This document shows, piece after piece, positions 12,317-14,752 of a stretch of 14,752 nt of DNA. This stretch comes from Candidatus Lindowiibacteriota bacterium. GTDB taxonomy: Bacteria; Lindowbacteria; 2-12-FULL-62-27. Every line of letters starts with the position of its first letter. Position 1 is the first letter of the stretch. The notes under the pieces are model-generated. The model searched no databases and was not told the origin of the DNA. It saw only the letters and a program-made list of their open reading frames with translations. Both the position numbers and the translations under genes were made by a program. Location of the stretch: assembly GCA_023249255.1 (NCBI GenBank), contig JAHFCY010000058.1:1-14752 (forward strand), in the 5' to 3' direction.

Positions 12317-14418
12317 AAACAAACAACCTCCCAGATGGAGCAGCCCCACTTGGTTGCCCGGGTTTTCATCAGGATTTTAAGGTATCGCGTTTTTTTGCGC
12401 GCAAATGAAAATATGCGCATGTCGGACTCCTTGCCGGCGTTTTCGGACGCCACGGGTTCCCACGACTGGCCGTCGGTTGAGATCAGAAGTTCATATTCGC
12501 GGGCGGAGGCGGTTTCCCAGAAAATTTTCACGCCGTTGAGGTCCCGGAGATCCTTGAATTCGATGATGATCCAGGACGGATCGATGCCGTGTTCGGATCC
12601 CCAGCGTGTATGCAGGGAACCGTCAACGAGAGCCTCCGGCCCGTCAAGACCCTCTTCCTGCGAAGAGACCCGGATGGAACGAATCCCGGCCCTGTCAAAA
12701 ATTTCCGCCTGCCGAGCGGCGCGTTCCCTTGAGCTTTCCGCTCTCCTCAAAATCGTCTGAATCGCGTCCGATTGTCTCTGATATTGCTCAAACCCGGCCG
12801 CAATCCGCCGGAGTTCCGGGACAGCGCGTCGAAACTGTGCGACCGGCATGAGGGTGGCATTCTGATAGTGCGCCCAGAGCCAGGGGTCAAGTTCATTCGG
12901 AAAGTCGCGGATGACTTTATCGAACCACATCCGCGCTCTCTCGGTGTCCCCTGTTGATTTCATCCACTCGCCTTTCATCATGTTCAGCCAGCTCAGGCAA
13001 TACGGCACGCCGGCCATCTGCCGGCCCGCCGCATCCAGCAGGCGCTCGAATTCCGCGGTGTCATTGAATTGTCTTGCCGCATTGCTCCTGCACACGACGG
13101 CATACGCCTGCGTTCTTTTTTCCCGCGGAGGATTTGCGTCCATCATCTCCAGGATTTCCCCGCATTTTTCTTTTTGGCCTTCATTGGCCAGCTCCACAGC
13201 GCGGCCACCCAGCATGGGGCATAAAATGTCGGGATCGGATTTGAGCAGAATGGGAGCGATTCGATAGAGTCGTTCAACGCGGGACGGATTCTGGAGATGT
13301 TTGGCACGGTCGATTTCAAATTGGAGGATCGCACGCAAATTCAGCATGAGATTCCGGTCGACAGGCCACGGTCCCGCGGCGAGAGATTCAATTGGATATG
13401 TGTCGTCCTTCCGCAGGGCAGCGGCGAATCGCATGAAAGAGGTGAACGCCGGCGGAAGGTCGGGATACCGTTCGGGAGCATGCTCTAGGCTCGCGAATGC
13501 GCCGACCGACGCTGCGGCTTGGAGTTTCATCATTTCCATGCGCGCCCGATCCTTTTCCGGGATCAGGGTTTGAAGATGGTTATAGTCGTCCAAAAAAACC
13601 ATCGCATATCCTTTCCAGTAATCGTCCGTCAATTTCAGCGACACGGGATTCTCATTCGTCAACCGTTTCTGATTGATTTCCAATTCCTCGATCTCGAGCG
13701 CCGATTCGGAACAGCCGACGGCGAAATAGTGGAAATCCGGCGAGAGGGGAGGTAGAAAATCGTTGTAATCCAGCTTGCGGTCGCCGTTCACATAGACGGA
13801 TATTCGGCCGCCTTCCTTGAGAAACCGGATCACCGTCTTCTCCGTCGACGGAATGGAAAAAATATCCGCCGCGTCCAGAATGTTATCAAGATTAAACTTG
13901 GTCAGACGCAGTTCGGCCCGGTCGCACAGCAAACAATATCCTTCCTCAAACCGGGGGCCGCCGAGCGCCATCGCCCATCTGCGATCGCGGAGCGGGTGGG
14001 ACAGCCGCATCGTAATGTCCAGGTCGCCGGCGATTTTTCCCCCCGCCCGGATCACCCGCGTCGAAGGACACTTGATCTTTATCCGATCGTTCTTGATCGA
14101 GCATTCCATGGGATTGTCGCCCTCTTCTCGAAGATCGCTGAAGGACTGTCCGCTGAGCTGGACCCATTTGACGGTGTAGGTTGGCGTGTCGAAGAATTCC
14201 CGGGTCAGCTCCGTCGACTGGCGCACAAGTGACATCGGAAGAGGCAGGGGCGGGTTGTCAAATCTTTCCTTGTAGATTGTCACCCACGTCTCGTCGGGGG
14301 ACGGCAGGGAAAGATCGTCGGATCGACGTGATTTGAAATCGAGTTTGGAACAGCCGGCCGCCGCGCAGATCAGGACGAGAGCAAGGACAATGCCGGGCCG
14401 AAAATGGGTTCCCCTCAT
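12313..14418 (-). CDS. Large lipoprotein with LamG-like N-terminal and F5/8 type C (discoidin) C-terminal domains
   Basis: A 701-residue predicted lipoprotein. Residues 1-23 are a short positive start, a hydrophobic core and a lipobox AAGC (Cys23) followed by Ser, suggesting outer-membrane anchoring. Residues about 45-265 look like a jelly-roll LamG/DUF1080-like domain (DLDITMRLSHPL, then a beta-rich region to ISVYVNGDRKLDY). Residues about 270-575 are helical and partly TPR-like (MKGEWMKSTGDTERARMWFDKVI). Residues about 580-701 resemble a coagulation-factor 5/8 type C carbohydrate-binding domain (ALVDGSLHTRWGSE, then YLKILMKTRATKWGCSIWEV). No catalytic motif was recognised, so binding of glycans at the cell surface is the best guess. 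ATG 14418 overlaps the cyclase stop as ATGA; the longer frame to 14595 lies inside the cyclase gene. Its stop meets that of the small broken gene head to head. Confidence 0.72.
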   Translation of the reverse strand: MRGTHFRPGIVLALVLICAAAGCSKLDFKSRRSDDLSLPSPDETWVTIYKERFDNPPLPLPMSLVRQSTELTREFFDTPTYTVKWVQLSGQSFSDLREEGDNPMECSIKNDRIKIKCPSTRVIRAGGKIAGDLDITMRLSHPLRDRRWAMALGGPRFEEGYCLLCDRAELRLTKFNLDNILDAADIFSIPSTEKTVIRFLKEGGRISVYVNGDRKLDYNDFLPPLSPDFHYFAVGCSESALEIEELEINQKRLTNENPVSLKLTDDYWKGYAMVFLDDYNHLQTLIPEKDRARMEMMKLQAAASVGAFASLEHAPERYPDLPPAFTSFMRFAAALRKDDTYPIESLAAGPWPVDRNLMLNLRAILQFEIDRAKHLQNPSRVERLYRIAPILLKSDPDILCPMLGGRAVELANEGQKEKCGEILEMMDANPPREKRTQAYAVVCRSNAARQFNDTAEFERLLDAAGRQMAGVPYCLSWLNMMKGEWMKSTGDTERARMWFDKVIRDFPNELDPWLWAHYQNATLMPVAQFRRAVPELRRIAAGFEQYQRQSDAIQTILRRAESSRERAARQAEIFDRAGIRSIRVSSQEEGLDGPEALVDGSLHTRWGSEHGIDPSWIIIEFKDLRDLNGVKIFWETASAREYELLISTDGQSWEPVASENAGKESDMRIFSFARKKTRYLKILMKTRATKWGCSIWEVVCF

Positions 14419-14752
14419 ACTCGAATCCGGTAAATGGGAACTGGCTCGGAAATCCCCTTGAGCTTGACGATGTCCCGCGCCGCCGCCGGGAACATGTCTT
14501 TCACCAATTGATATGTGTCTTCCCCTATCGTCACCTGCCCAGGCTCGCAGACCGATTCGATGCGCTGGGCGCGGTTGACCGTATCGCCGATGCATGTGTA
14601 GTCTCGCCGGCTTTTGAGGGATCCGATGTCGCCCATGACCACATCGCCCGTATTGATGCCCACCCGGATGGACAAATGGATGTTGTGATAGGCCATGTCG
14701 CGGACGGTTTTCTGCATCTCAATACCTGCCGATACCGCATCCAGCGCCGCTT
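14415..14752 (-). CDS. Class III adenylate/guanylate cyclase, C-terminal part (5' end beyond the right edge)
   Basis: The last 112 residues of a cyclase read into the window from the right; the frame is open to the edge (AALDAVSAGIEMQKTV before the first in-frame ATG at 14717). The catalytic core is clear: HLSIRVGINTGDVVMGDIGS, then RRDYTCIGDTVNRAQRIES with the conserved Asn and Arg that stabilise the transition state, and a closing KLKGISEPVPIYRI typical of bacterial class IIIb enzymes. The metal-binding aspartates and any N-terminal sensor domain (CHASE2, HAMP, FHA and so on) lie outside the window. It makes cyclic AMP or GMP; substrate type cannot be settled from this part. It is coupled by an ATGA overlap to the lipoprotein gene. 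Confidence 0.88.
   Translation of the reverse strand, partial: AALDAVSAGIEMQKTVRDMAYHNIHLSIRVGINTGDVVMGDIGSLKSRRDYTCIGDTVNRAQRIESVCEPGQVTIGEDTYQLVKDMFPAAARDIVKLKGISEPVPIYRIRV

Overview
The window is bacterial DNA, moderately GC-rich and densely coded, with no plasmid or phage core genes. Two lipoproteins with lipoboxes (2150-2818 and 12313-14418) and an LPS-type heptosyltransferase-like GT9 enzyme point to a diderm (Gram-negative-type) cell. The start of a CofG-type F420 synthase and a deazaflavin-type LLM oxidoreductase suggest a lineage that makes or uses coenzyme F420. I cannot name the phylum from sequence alone; an uncultured lineage is likely.

Region 1 (1-5800, minus strand). Seven genes and part of an eighth are read leftward: leuB (3-isopropylmalate dehydrogenase), asd (aspartate-semialdehyde dehydrogenase), a Nit-type amidase, and a FecR-domain lipoprotein, all with gaps of a few bases or stop/start overlaps. 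A 170-base gap follows, holding an unusual array of 7-bp units in inverted orientation. Then come a TIGR03842-like LLM oxidoreductase with a clear AGGAGG site, an alpha/beta-hydrolase esterase, and the first 55 codons of cofG, cut by the window edge. The first half is amino-acid biosynthesis plus metabolite repair; the second half looks like an F420-linked redox unit.

Region 2 (5894-7853, plus strand). A dolichol-phosphate-mannose-synthase-like GT2 and a GT9 glycosyltransferase overlap by ATGA and are probably a glycoconjugate assembly pair. Downstream is a compact candidate small RNA (about 7657-7756) with its own promoter, two small hairpins and a strong intrinsic terminator.

Region 3 (7854-11762). 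An alkaline-phosphatase-superfamily phosphoesterase (minus) is divergent from greA (plus). greA is followed by a circularly permuted ATP-grasp protein and an alpha-E (DUF403) protein, the core pair of a widespread but poorly understood peptide-ligase system. The ATP-grasp gene seems to begin at a CTG codon.

Region 4 (11763-12316). This short accessory-looking patch holds a tRNA-Asn (GTT) whose 3' half is intact and whose 5' half is degenerate, a cysteine-rich zinc-ribbon-like reading frame with no ordinary start codon, and a small gene broken by a one-base frameshift in an A-run. It looks like the scar of a deletion or of an element at a tRNA.

Region 5 (12313-14752, minus strand). A class III adenylate/guanylate cyclase (C-terminal part only) overlaps by ATGA a 701-residue lipoprotein with a LamG-like front and an F5/8 type C (discoidin) end.

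The promoters of leuB, the GT2 gene and greA all place the predicted transcript start within a few bases of the start codon, so leaderless mRNAs are likely, alongside Shine-Dalgarno use elsewhere.
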